Under the pieces are notes generated by a model that was not told the origin of the DNA, searched no databases, and saw only the letters and a list, made by a program, of their open reading frames with translations. From the NCBI GenBank assembly GCA_023386155.1, contig JAEWKH010000110.1:1-26978 (forward strand): a stretch of DNA of 26,978 bases, in the 5' to 3' direction. Position numbers and translations under genes: made by a program. This DNA is from Pseudomonadota bacterium (GTDB taxonomy: Bacteria; Pseudomonadota; Alphaproteobacteria; Rhizobiales; Beijerinckiaceae). How positions within the stretch are numbered: position 1 is the first letter of the stretch; every line of letters begins with the position of its first letter. This document shows positions 14,310-22,370 of the stretch, in pieces.

Positions 14310-15950
14310 TTGGCCTCGACGATCTACGACACGAATCTCGACAAGAACCCGGCGAATTTTCAACCGCTGACGCCAATCTCTTTCCTGGAGCGGGCCGCAA
14401 GGGTTCACCCTGGCCGCACGGCCCTGATCCATGGCTCCCTGAAGCGAGACTACCAGGACCTTTATGCCCGGTCCCGACGTCTCGCCTCGGCCCTCGCCCA
14501 ACGCGGCATCGGGCGCGGCGACACGGTTTCGGTCATGCTGCCCAACACGCCCGCCATGCTCGAATGCCATTACGGCGTGCCCATGGCAGGCGCGGTGCTC
14601 AACACGCTCAACACCCGCCTCGACGCAAAGATCATCGCGTTCTCCCTCGAGCACAGCGAAGCCAAGGTGCTGATCACCGACCGGGAATTCTCCGCCACCA
14701 TCAAGGCGGCTCTCGAACTGTCCGCGACCAAGCCCCTCGTCATCGACTACGACGACCCGGAATTCACCGGCTCTGGCGAGCGCCTGGGCGCGATGGAGTA
14801 CGAGGAATTCCTCGCTGGCGGCGATCCCGACTTCGCCTGGAGCCCGCCCCAGGACGAGTGGGACGCGATCACCCTGAACTACACCTCCGGAACCACCGGC
14901 GATCCGAAGGGCGTCGTCTACCATCACCGGGGCGCCTATCTGCTTGCCATGGGCAATATCCTCACCGCCGGCATGGGCCAGCACCCGGTCTATCTGTGGA
15001 CGCTTCCCATGTTCCACTGCAACGGCTGGTGCTTTCCCTGGTCGCTCTCCATCGTGGCTGGCACCCATGTCTGCCTGCGCGCCGTGCGGGCGAAACCCAT
15101 GTACGACGCCCTGGCGGATCACAAGGTCACGCACCTCTGCGGCGCGCCCATCGTCATGTCGACCCTGCTCAATGCGCCATCCTCCGAGAAGCGTCCCGTG
15201 CCCCATACGGTCAAATTCCTGACGGCCGCCGCCCCGCCTCCGGAAGCAGTGCTCGCCGCCATGAAAGCGGCCGGCTTCGACGTGACCCATCTCTACGGCC
15301 TGACGGAGGTCTATGGCCCGGCGGTCGTCAACGAATGGCACGAGGAATGGGATTCGCTCGATCCGAGCGGCTATGCGGCGAAGAAGGCCCGGCAGGGCGT
15401 GCGCTATCCGGTGCTGGAGGCCCTCGACGTGCTCGATCCGGAGACCATGGAGCCGGTGCCAGCCGACGGTAAGGCGCTCGGCGAGGTCATGTTCCGGGGC
15501 AATGTGGTCATGAAGGGCTATCTCAAGAACCCGACCGGCACCGCGAAGGCCTTCGAGGGCGGCTGGTTCCATTCCGGCGATCTCGGGGTGAAGTACCCCG
15601 ACGGGTATGTGCAGCTGAAGGACCGCTCCAAGGACATCATCATTTCCGGCGGCGAGAACATCTCCTCCATCGAAGTGGAAGATGCCCTGTATAAGCACCC
15701 AGCCATTCAGGCCGCGGCCGTGGTCGCGATGCCGGACGAGAAATGGGGCGAGACGCCCTGCGCCTTCGTGGAGCTGAAGCCCGATCAGTCAGTGCCGGCC
15801 GACGACATCATCGCCTGGTGCCGGCAGCATCTCGCCTCTTATAAGTGCCCGCGCACCGTCATCTTCACGGAGCTTCCGAAAACCTCCACGGGCAAGATCC
15901 AGAAGTTCCAGCTGCGCGAAATGGCACGGGCCCACAAGGCGGCGGGTTGA
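14310..15950 (+). CDS. AMP-forming acyl-CoA synthetase
   Basis: This 546-residue adenylate-forming enzyme activates a carboxylic acid with ATP and joins it to CoA. Motifs: YTSGTTGDPKGV (191-202, phosphate loop), LYGLTE (328-333), GGWFHSGDLG (417-426), DRSKDIIISGGENIS (438-452) and the C-terminal catalytic lysine in PKTSTGKIQKF (Lys529). It resembles the medium-chain/methylmercaptopropionate-type acyl-CoA ligases more than long-chain FadD, but the chain length preferred is not readable. The start is TTG 14310 with a strong GGGGAGG about 7 nt upstream; there is no ATG before the conserved N-terminus (FLERAARVHPGRTALIHG). It converges with the crotonase gene, 11 nt apart, and both fit fatty-acid metabolism. 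Confidence 0.92.
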   Translation: MASTIYDTNLDKNPANFQPLTPISFLERAARVHPGRTALIHGSLKRDYQDLYARSRRLASALAQRGIGRGDTVSVMLPNTPAMLECHYGVPMAGAVLNTLNTRLDAKIIAFSLEHSEAKVLITDREFSATIKAALELSATKPLVIDYDDPEFTGSGERLGAMEYEEFLAGGDPDFAWSPPQDEWDAITLNYTSGTTGDPKGVVYHHRGAYLLAMGNILTAGMGQHPVYLWTLPMFHCNGWCFPWSLSIVAGTHVCLRAVRAKPMYDALADHKVTHLCGAPIVMSTLLNAPSSEKRPVPHTVKFLTAAAPPPEAVLAAMKAAGFDVTHLYGLTEVYGPAVVNEWHEEWDSLDPSGYAAKKARQGVRYPVLEALDVLDPETMEPVPADGKALGEVMFRGNVVMKGYLKNPTGTAKAFEGGWFHSGDLGVKYPDGYVQLKDRSKDIIISGGENISSIEVEDALYKHPAIQAAAVVAMPDEKWGETPCAFVELKPDQSVPADDIIAWCRQHLASYKCPRTVIFTELPKTSTGKIQKFQLREMARAHKAAG

Positions 15951-15961
15951 CCGAGGGGCGA

Positions 15962-16762
15962 TCATCGCCCCTTCCATTGCGGCTTGCGCTTCTCGATGAA
16001 GGCATCGATGCCCTCGGCGGCATCTTCCGCCATCATGTTGCAGGCCATGACGTTGCCCGCATAGGCATAAGCCTCCTCCAGGCCCATGGAGCGCTGGCGG
16101 CTGAACATGGCCTTGCCCGTGCGGATCGCCACCGGACTCTTCGCGCAGATATCGGCCGTCAGGGCGGCGACGGCCCGATCGAGCTCCGCATCCGGCGCCA
16201 CCCTGTTGACGAGCCCGAAGGACAGGGCCTCGGCCGATGAGATGAAGCGCCCCGTCACCAGCATGTCGAAGGCCCGCTTGGGCGAGACATTGCGGGAGAG
16301 CGCCACGGCGGGAGTGGAACAGAACAATCCCACATTGATCCCCGATACCGCGAAGGTCGCGCTCTCGGCTGCCACCGCGAGATCGCAGGAGGCGACGAGC
16401 TGGCACCCCGCGGCGGTGGCCATCCCATGGACCCGCGCGATCACCGGAACGGGCAGGTTGACGATGCCCTGCATGACCCGGCTGCATCGCGCGAACAAGG
16501 CCTCGTAATAATCCTGCCGCGGATTGGCCCGCATCTGCTTGAGATCATGCCCTGCGCAGAAAGCCCTGCCGGAGGCGGCGAGAACGACGCAGCGGACCGC
16601 CTCATCCTCCTTCAGGTCGTCGAGCGTCTCCTGGAGGGCCGACAGCATTTCCTCGGACAGGGCATTGAACTGGGCCGGGCGATTGAGGGTGAGGGTCACC
16701 ACCCCATCCCGATCCTCACGCCGCAGAATGTCGTCTCCGGTCATGGCCTGCTGGGCGCTCAT
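15962..16762 (-). CDS. Enoyl-CoA hydratase/isomerase family protein, ECHDC3 type
   Basis: This 266-residue crotonase-fold protein presumably binds an acyl-CoA. The oxyanion-hole segments SGRAFCAGHDLK (64-75) and HGMATAAGCQLVASCDLAVA (112-131) are clear. The latter, together with INVGLFCSTPAVALSR (142-157), is characteristic of the ECHDC3 branch. The two glutamates used by classical enoyl-CoA hydratase are replaced: Gln121 stands at the Glu144 position and Gly141 at the Glu164 position of the rat enzyme. Ordinary hydratase activity is therefore doubtful. ATG 16762 is preferred over the ATG two codons upstream because GAGGAG then sits at 7 nt. It converges with the acyl-CoA synthetase and is divergent from the peroxidase-related gene. 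Confidence 0.92.
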   Translation of the reverse strand: MSAQQAMTGDDILRREDRDGVVTLTLNRPAQFNALSEEMLSALQETLDDLKEDEAVRCVVLAASGRAFCAGHDLKQMRANPRQDYYEALFARCSRVMQGIVNLPVPVIARVHGMATAAGCQLVASCDLAVAAESATFAVSGINVGLFCSTPAVALSRNVSPKRAFDMLVTGRFISSAEALSFGLVNRVAPDAELDRAVAALTADICAKSPVAIRTGKAMFSRQRSMGLEEAYAYAGNVMACNMMAEDAAEGIDAFIEKRKPQWKGR

Positions 16763-16887
16763 GGGCATTCTCCTCGGGATCGTCTTGCACGTTGTTCGCA
16801 GGATCCAACCTGAATAAGCTCCATCTGACAATAAGCCCCTCGAGGAACCTGGCTCATGAACAGGGGCGCGATAGGAAGAGGTATCTC

Positions 16888-17457
16888 GTGACCAAGCCGA
16901 TCAGCCGCTTTCCCGTTCCTGAGATTTCCGCCCTGCCCGAGGATATCCGTACGCGCATCCTTGCGGTCCAGGAGAAGTCGGGCTTCGTGCCGAACGTGTT
17001 TCTGGTGCTGGCCCGCCGCCCAGACGAGTTCCGCGCCTTCTTCGCCTATCACGATGCGCTGATGGACAAGCCGGGCAACCTGACCAAAGCCGAGCGCGAG
17101 ATGATCGTGGTGGCGACGAGCAACGCCAACCAGTGTCAATATTGCGTCGTCGCCCATGGCGCGATCCTGCGGATCCGGGCCAAGAACCCGCTGATCGCGG
17201 ACCAGGTCGCCATCAACTACCGCAAGGCCGACATCACACCCCGGCAGAGGGCGATGCTCGACTTCGCCATGAAGGTTGCTCTGGAAGCCCATTCCGTCGG
17301 CGACGCGGACATCGCGGCATTGGGCACTCACGGCTTCACCGAAGACGACGTATGGGACATCACGGCGATTGCGGCGTTCTTCGCCATGTCGAACCGCCTC
17401 GCTAATGTCACCAGCATGCGGCCGAACGACGAGTTCTACATGCTCGGCCGGGGCTGA
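16888..17457 (+). CDS. AhpD-like peroxidase-related protein (carboxymuconolactone decarboxylase family)
   Basis: The 189-residue all-helical protein carries the AhpD-type redox motif CQYCVVAHG (Cys83, Cys86, His90). This CxxCxxxH arrangement is used for alkylhydroperoxidase activity, and the length and the start FPVPEISALPEDIR match the uncharacterised peroxidase-related enzyme family. It is probably cytoplasmic and may detoxify organic hydroperoxides, an inference from the family. The start is GTG 16888 with AAGAGG 6 nt upstream; the frame continues upstream to 16792 but that extension has no conserved sequence and overlaps the presumed promoter shared with the divergent crotonase gene. It ends 5 nt from the stop of the convergent FAD oxidoreductase gene. 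Confidence 0.9.
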   Translation: MTKPISRFPVPEISALPEDIRTRILAVQEKSGFVPNVFLVLARRPDEFRAFFAYHDALMDKPGNLTKAEREMIVVATSNANQCQYCVVAHGAILRIRAKNPLIADQVAINYRKADITPRQRAMLDFAMKVALEAHSVGDADIAALGTHGFTEDDVWDITAIAAFFAMSNRLANVTSMRPNDEFYMLGRG

Positions 17458-17462
17458 GACCG

Positions 17463-18851
17463 TCAGGCCGAGAGCACCTTGCCCGGATTGAGCAGGTTGT
17501 CGGGGTCGAGCGCCCGTTTGAGGGTGCGGGCGAGCTCCATCTCGGCGGCTGCGCGATAGCGCGCCAGCTCGCCCACGCGATACTGGCCGATGCCGTGCTC
17601 CGCCGAGATGGAGCCGCCGAAAGCCGCCACCACATCGTGGACGATGCGGTTCACGACGCCTGCATCATGGCCGGCCTCGACGAGAACATTGTAGTGGATG
17701 TTGCCGTCGCCGAGATGCCCGAAGGCGTTCACGCGCGTGCCCGGGGCTCCGGCTGCGAGTGCCTCTCCGGCTTCGACGAGGAAGCGCGGCACCTCGGTGA
17801 GCGGCACGGAAACGTCATGCTTGACGCTCTTGCCCTCCCGCGCTTCAGACTCCGTCACATGCTCGCGCAAAGCCCAGAGCTGGGCCGCCTGAGCCCCTGA
17901 TTCGGCAAGGACGCCATCAAGGGCAATCGCCTGCTCGAAAGCCGATCCCAGCATCGCTTCAGCGGCCTCCCGCAAGCCCGCCAGACTGGAGGCCGCCTCG
18001 ATCAACACGAACCACTCGCCCTCGGCGATGGGGGCTTTCAGGCCGGCATGCTTGGCGACAAGCTGCATGGAGGTGGCAGATATCAGCTCGAAAGCCGAGA
18101 TCTGATCGCCCAGCTCGTCCTGGGCAAGCTCCAGAAGCCGCAGGGCGGCGGCAGGATCTGACACCGAGAGCAGAGCCGTCACGGAATGCTTCGGCCGGGG
18201 CAGAAGCCGCAGGACCGCCGCCGTCACGATCCCAAGGGTCCCTTCACTGCCGATGAAGAGCTGCTTCCAGTCGTAGCCCGCGTTGTCCTTGCGCAGCTTC
18301 CGCAGGCCATTGGCAATCGTGCCGTCCGGCAGGACCACCTCCAGGCCGAGGACGAGGCTGCGGGTCATGCCGTAGCGCAGCACGTTCACGCCGCCCGCAT
18401 TGGCGGCAACGACCCCGCCGATGGTGGCCGAGCCCTCGGCCGCCAGGCTGATCGGCAACAGGCGCCCCGCCGCCGACGCGGCATCCTGAGCTACCTTGAG
18501 AATGCACCCGGCCTCCGCCTCGATGGTCAGCCCTATCGGATCGAGGTTGCGGATGACCGCCATCCGGTTGAGGGAGAGGACGACCTGTGTGCCGGATGCA
18601 TCCGGCACCGCGCCGCCGGCCAGTCCCGTATTGCCCCCCTGCGGGACGATGGCAGCGCCCGCCTCGCGGCAGGCCTGCACAACCTGGACCACCTGCCCGG
18701 TCGAGGACGGGCGGACGACGCAGGCCGGCCGGCCAGGGAAGAGCTTACGCCAGTCGACGGCATAAGGTTCGAGATCCGGGCCTTCCGTGATGACGGCTGC
18801 GGGGCCGAGAAGGCCCGTCAGGCGCTGCTGCAGATCCGTCGGCTTGGTCAT
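17463..18851 (-). CDS. FAD-binding oxidoreductase, GlcD / D-2-hydroxyacid dehydrogenase type
   Basis: The 462-residue flavoprotein oxidises a D-2-hydroxy acid (glycolate, D-lactate or D-2-hydroxyglutarate are family substrates). The PCMH-type FAD domain occupies about residues 40-220 with PQGGNTGLAGG (70-80), GSATIGGVVAANAGG (140-154) and GSEGTLGIVT (201-210). The C-terminal substrate/metal domain has NAFGHLGDGNIHYNV and SAEHGIGQYR. Length is typical for single-chain members without the GlcE/GlcF subunits nearby. ATG 18851 has AGGG about 8 nt upstream; a GTG at 18878 is less likely. The SDR gene lies 107 nt upstream on the same strand, a gap that leaves co-transcription open. The exact substrate is not deducible. 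Confidence 0.92.
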   Translation of the reverse strand: MTKPTDLQQRLTGLLGPAAVITEGPDLEPYAVDWRKLFPGRPACVVRPSSTGQVVQVVQACREAGAAIVPQGGNTGLAGGAVPDASGTQVVLSLNRMAVIRNLDPIGLTIEAEAGCILKVAQDAASAAGRLLPISLAAEGSATIGGVVAANAGGVNVLRYGMTRSLVLGLEVVLPDGTIANGLRKLRKDNAGYDWKQLFIGSEGTLGIVTAAVLRLLPRPKHSVTALLSVSDPAAALRLLELAQDELGDQISAFELISATSMQLVAKHAGLKAPIAEGEWFVLIEAASSLAGLREAAEAMLGSAFEQAIALDGVLAESGAQAAQLWALREHVTESEAREGKSVKHDVSVPLTEVPRFLVEAGEALAAGAPGTRVNAFGHLGDGNIHYNVLVEAGHDAGVVNRIVHDVVAAFGGSISAEHGIGQYRVGELARYRAAAEMELARTLKRALDPDNLLNPGKVLSA

Positions 18852-18958
18852 CGAAAAATCCCTCGCGGTTTCGATCACCGCTCCTGACCGATCAGGTGCC
18901 GATCGTCAACTTGGCATCCGCGGAGCACCAAGGCAGACCAAGCGCAGCACAGTTTCAT

Positions 18959-19747
18959 TCAGCGCTTGCCAGATCCCGGCTCGGCCATCTTGCGGTGCTG
19001 TTCGGCGAGCATGCCGGCCGGCGTCACATTGGCAAGGATCGTGGTGAACTTGTTCTTCCACCCGCTCACCACGTCGCCTTCGCCCTTCATCATCGCGTCG
19101 AAACCGACCCTCGCTACAGTGGCAGGGTCGTCCTTCTTGGCTTGGCCGACCTGCGTATCCTCCATGCCCGCCCGCTCGAAGAACTCGGTCTCGGTGGCAC
19201 CTGGCATCAGGCAGGTCACCGTCACATTGGTATCCTTCAGCTCGGCCCGGAGAGCGAAGGAGAAGGAATCGATGAAGGCCTTGGTGCCGTTGTAGACGGC
19301 CTGGAAAGTGCCGGGCATGAAGCCGGCGATGGAGCCCGTGATGAGGATGCGGCCCTCGTTTCTGGCGCGCATGTCGCGGCCGACCTTATGGATCAGGTAG
19401 ATCGTCCCGGTGATGTTGGTGTCGACGACATGGCGCGCCTCGGCGAACTCCTGATCCAGGAAAGCGTGACCGAGCCCATGCCCTGCATTGGCCAGAAGTG
19501 CACCGATGGGCCTGCCTCTGATCGCGGCATAGAGCTTGTCGACACCCTCGAGAGTGGCGAGATCGGTCTCGATAGCCTCGACCTCGGCGCCGAGCGCCTG
19601 GAAATCCTTCGCCGCATCGTGGATGGCGGCCTGATCGGCGGCGATCAGCAGATCGTAGCCGTTCTGAGCGCAGAGTTTCGCAAGTTCATAACCGATGCCC
19701 GATGAGGCGCCCGTCACGATGGCGAGAGGCTTTACGGTTTCTGGCAT
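18959..19747 (-). CDS. Short-chain dehydrogenase/reductase (SDR)
   Basis: This 262-residue Rossmann-fold NAD(P)-dependent oxidoreductase is of the classical SDR type. Motifs: TGASSGIG cofactor loop (12-19), NAG (87-89), catalytic Asn111, Ser139 (ITGSIAG), Tyr152 and Lys156 (YNGTK). The C-terminal part (GWKNKFTTILANVTPAGMLAEQHRKMAEPG) is like members annotated as DltE/YdfG-type reductases with unknown substrate. ATG 19747 has GGGAGA 5 nt upstream. It is divergent from the glycerol transporter operon, 423 nt apart, with the AGACCAGT repeats 141-159 nt upstream of its start; those repeats might act on either direction. Confidence 0.9.
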   Translation of the reverse strand: MPETVKPLAIVTGASSGIGYELAKLCAQNGYDLLIAADQAAIHDAAKDFQALGAEVEAIETDLATLEGVDKLYAAIRGRPIGALLANAGHGLGHAFLDQEFAEARHVVDTNITGTIYLIHKVGRDMRARNEGRILITGSIAGFMPGTFQAVYNGTKAFIDSFSFALRAELKDTNVTVTCLMPGATETEFFERAGMEDTQVGQAKKDDPATVARVGFDAMMKGEGDVVSGWKNKFTTILANVTPAGMLAEQHRKMAEPGSGKR

Positions 19748-20170
19748 GGCGTTCTCCCAGCTGGTTCGGAGGAATGGACCGGCCACGATGAGGAGAAGCG
19801 GAACCGGCGCGTGGTGCTTGAACTCTCGAAAGGCGCCTCAGTTCAAAATATACCTTTGAGCATAAAGCACGAAACGTTCCCGGTTTCAGACCAGTCGAAG
19901 ACCAGTTTGCGCCTGTGTCCAGCAGTTGCTTTCGCCATGGGGGCAAGATACCTTCACCATAACAACATAAAAAGCTCAGATCCAAACAGGTCTGCAGCCG
20001 GGAGAAGCGCTCTTGGGTCCGCAAGAATCGGCGATGTTCAGCGTCGCGGTGAGTGGTAGCGCATACGGGTATGACATGGCCCGAAACGCGGCAGAACCTG
20101 ACGCCGCGATCATCCTCACATATCCCGTCTCCACGGCACCCCGTCTCGCCCGAAGCGCAGGGGGGATCCG
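19748..20170. other. Divergent intergenic region upstream of the glycerol transporter operon
   Basis: This 423-base gap holds no convincing gene. Notable content: a 7-base inverted repeat TTGAACT/AGTTCAA with a 15-nt spacer (19818-19846), the AGACCAGT direct repeat (19888-19906), an A/T-rich stretch around 19955-19980, and GGGGGG just before the glpS ATG as its ribosome site. A loose promoter candidate for glpS is TTGCTT near 19926 with ATACCT 16 nt on, but it fits poorly and I do not call it. Confidence 0.55.
19888..19906 (+). promoter_or_regulatory. Candidate operator: AGACCAGT direct repeat, 11-bp spacing
   Basis: AGACCAGT occurs at 19888-19895 and again at 19899-19906, one helical turn apart, about 265 bp upstream of glpS and 141 bp upstream of the divergent SDR start. 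Aligned with the pair in front of the phosphatase gene (4562-4579), 15 of 22 positions match, including GACCA in the first half and AGACCAGTT in the second. In both places GACCA reads in the direction of the transport operon. The regulator is not in the window. Confidence 0.45.
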
Positions 20171-21259
20171 ATGACCCTGGTTCTCGACAGCGTGACGAAG
20201 AAGGTCGGTGCAGCGACCCATATCGACGATGTCAACCTGACCCTGGAACGAGGCTCCCTCAATGTGCTGCTCGGCGCGACGCTTGCCGGAAAGACCTCGC
20301 TCATGCGTCTCATGGCCGGGCTCGATGCGCCGACGAATGGCCGAGTTCTTGTCGATGGCAAGGACGTGACGGGCTGGCCCGTGCAGCGCCGAAGCGTGGC
20401 CATGGTCTATCAGCAGTTCATCAATTATCCTTCGCTCGATGTCTACGAGAACATCGCCTCGCCCCTGCGCGTATCCCGTCTGCCGAAGGGCGAGATCGAT
20501 GCACGGGTCCGCGAGGCTGCCAAGCTTCTGAAGCTCGAGCCGTATCTCGACCGCAAGCCGCTGAACCTCTCCGGCGGGCAGCAGCAGCGGACGGCGATCG
20601 CACGGGCGCTGGTGAAGCGCGCGGACCTCGTCCTGCTCGACGAGCCCCTGGCCAATCTCGACTACAAGCTGCGCGAGGAACTGCGCGAGGAACTGCCGCG
20701 GGTCTTCGCGGCCTCGGGCGCCATCTTCGTCTATGCCACCACGGAGCCATCGGAGGCCCTCCTTCTCGGCGGCAACACCGCGACCCTGTTCGAGGGTCGC
20801 GTGTCTCAGTTCGGGCCGACGCCGCAGGTCTATCGCCGCCCCCACGACCTGATCGCCGCCCGCGTATTCTCCGATCCGCCGCTCAATACCCTCAAGGTCC
20901 GCAAGACCGGCGGCAGCGCGAGCCTGAGTACGGGCGGCGAGATCCATGCGACCGGCCCGCTCGCGGCCATTACCGACGGGGACTACACCGTGGGTTTCCG
21001 GGCGCATCACCTCGCCCTCGAACCCTCCGGAACCGATGAAATTGCCATACCGGCCATCGTCTCGGTCTCCGAAATCACCGGCTCGGAAAGCTATGTCCAT
21101 CTCGATGCCAGCGAACATCGTCTCGTGGCGCTCGTTCCCGGCGTGAGGCGGCTTGAACCGAAATCCCCCGTGACCGCTTATATCGATCCGCGCCACCTGT
21201 TCCTGTTCGATGCAGCGGGCCGTCTTGCCGCCGCCGGCCCAACGCAGAAAGCAGCGTGA
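20171..21259 (+). CDS. glpS: Glycerol ABC transporter ATPase GlpS
   Basis: This is one of two ATPases of the rhizobial-type glycerol importer (362 residues). It has Walker A GATLAGKT (35-42), Q-loop Gln81, the canonical signature LSGGQ (133-137) and Walker B LVLLDE with the catalytic glutamate (153-158). A C-terminal MalK-like regulatory domain extends from about 235 on. The position of the switch histidine is substituted: YATTEPSEA (188-196) puts Thr191 where THD would have His. This pairs with a partner that has His but a broken signature. The ATG follows a GGGGGG ribosome site. It is first in the six-gene operon and ends 10 nt before glpT. The assignment rests on the gene order ATPase-ATPase-permease-permease-DUF2160-SBP known from Rhizobium leguminosarum glpSTPQUV. 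Confidence 0.93.
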   Translation: MTLVLDSVTKKVGAATHIDDVNLTLERGSLNVLLGATLAGKTSLMRLMAGLDAPTNGRVLVDGKDVTGWPVQRRSVAMVYQQFINYPSLDVYENIASPLRVSRLPKGEIDARVREAAKLLKLEPYLDRKPLNLSGGQQQRTAIARALVKRADLVLLDEPLANLDYKLREELREELPRVFAASGAIFVYATTEPSEALLLGGNTATLFEGRVSQFGPTPQVYRRPHDLIAARVFSDPPLNTLKVRKTGGSASLSTGGEIHATGPLAAITDGDYTVGFRAHHLALEPSGTDEIAIPAIVSVSEITGSESYVHLDASEHRLVALVPGVRRLEPKSPVTAYIDPRHLFLFDAAGRLAAAGPTQKAA

Positions 21260-21269
21260 GGAGAGACAG

Positions 21270-22370
21270 ATGGCCCGCATCACGCTCGATCATCTCGCCC
21301 ACGCCTACAAGGCCGATCCCCGCACGCCAGAGGATTACGCCCTGAAGGAAATCAACCATGTCTGGAACCAGGGCGGGGCTTATGCGCTGCTGGGCCCATC
21401 GGGCTGCGGCAAGACAACCCTGCTCAACATCATCTCCGGCCTCGTGCGGCCGACGCGCGGGCGCGTCCTTTTCGACGACCTCGATGTGACCGATCTTCCT
21501 ACCGAAGCGCGCAACATCGCGCAGGTGTTCCAGTTCCCGGTGGTCTACGATACGATGAGCGTGCGGGAGAACCTGGCCTTCCCGCTCAAGAACCGGCACG
21601 TACCGCGGGACAGGACGGCCCAGCGGGTGGAAGAGATCGCACGGCTTCTCGACCTCACCCGCGTTCTCGACCGAAAGGCCAGCAATCTCACGGCCGACAT
21701 GAAGCAGAAGATCTCCCTCGGGCGCGGCCTCGTGCGCCCGGACGTGGCGGCGATCCTGTTCGACGAGCCGCTGACCGTGATCGACCCGCACCTGAAATGG
21801 CAGCTGCGCTCGACCCTGAAGGAAATTCACCGCGCCCTCGACATCACCATGATCTACGTGACGCACGACCAGACGGAGGCACTCACCTTTGCCGACAAGG
21901 TCGTGGTCATGCATGACGGCGCCGTGGTTCAGACGGGAACGCCCGACGAGCTGTTCGAGCGCCCGGCCCATACCTTCGTCGGGCATTTCATCGGCTCGCC
22001 GGGCATGAACATCCTGCCCTGCAAGGTCGAGGGCGCCACCGCTTTCATCGGCGATCAGACCATTGCCCTTCAACGTATCTATCGCCCCCTTCCGGGTGGA
22101 GAGCGCGTCGAGCTCGGCATCCGGCCGGAATTCGTGGAGCTTCAACCGAGAGGATCGGGACTGCCGGTTCAGATCCGGCGCATCGACGATATCGGCCGCG
22201 CGCGCATCGCGCGGGTCGAGATGAGCGGGCGCCCTCTTGCCGCCAGCGTTCCGGAAGGCATCTCCATAGAGGGGAACGAAGCCGCGCTCGCGTTCGATCC
22301 ACGCCACGTCCACATCTATGCCGACGGGCATCTCGTCCCGGGCGAGCCGATCAGAGGGCAACGAGCATGA
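21270..22370 (+). CDS. glpT: Glycerol ABC transporter ATPase GlpT
   Basis: This is the second ATPase of the glycerol importer (366 residues), not the glycerol-3-phosphate antiporter of the same name in E. coli. Walker A GPSGCGKTT (42-50), Q-loop Gln88, Walker B AILFDE (161-166) and the switch histidine His199 in YVTHDQTEA are intact. The ABC signature is degenerate: LTADM (140-144) instead of LSGGQ. The D-loop also differs (TVID). A MalK-type C-terminal domain follows from about 235. ATG 21270 is preceded by GGAGAG 4 nt away; the frame is open further upstream inside glpS. Its TGA overlaps the glpP ATG (ATGA), implying coupled translation. Confidence 0.93.
   Translation: MARITLDHLAHAYKADPRTPEDYALKEINHVWNQGGAYALLGPSGCGKTTLLNIISGLVRPTRGRVLFDDLDVTDLPTEARNIAQVFQFPVVYDTMSVRENLAFPLKNRHVPRDRTAQRVEEIARLLDLTRVLDRKASNLTADMKQKISLGRGLVRPDVAAILFDEPLTVIDPHLKWQLRSTLKEIHRALDITMIYVTHDQTEALTFADKVVVMHDGAVVQTGTPDELFERPAHTFVGHFIGSPGMNILPCKVEGATAFIGDQTIALQRIYRPLPGGERVELGIRPEFVELQPRGSGLPVQIRRIDDIGRARIARVEMSGRPLAASVPEGISIEGNEAALAFDPRHVHIYADGHLVPGEPIRGQRA

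Noticed and set aside
14286..15698. Minus-strand frame of 470 codons opposite the acyl-CoA synthetase
   Set aside because: Shadow frame: the synthetase motifs are complete on the plus strand, and the minus-strand product is low-complexity with no ribosome site.
19818..19846. TTGAACT/AGTTCAA inverted repeat as a regulator site
   Set aside because: Arms are only 7 bp with a 15-nt spacer and there is a single copy; too weak to call on its own, so it is mentioned only within the intergenic region.
19811..20059. 82-codon plus-strand frame in the gap upstream of glpS
   Set aside because: It has no ribosome site and no conserved-looking sequence, and it runs through the A/T-rich region holding the candidate operator.
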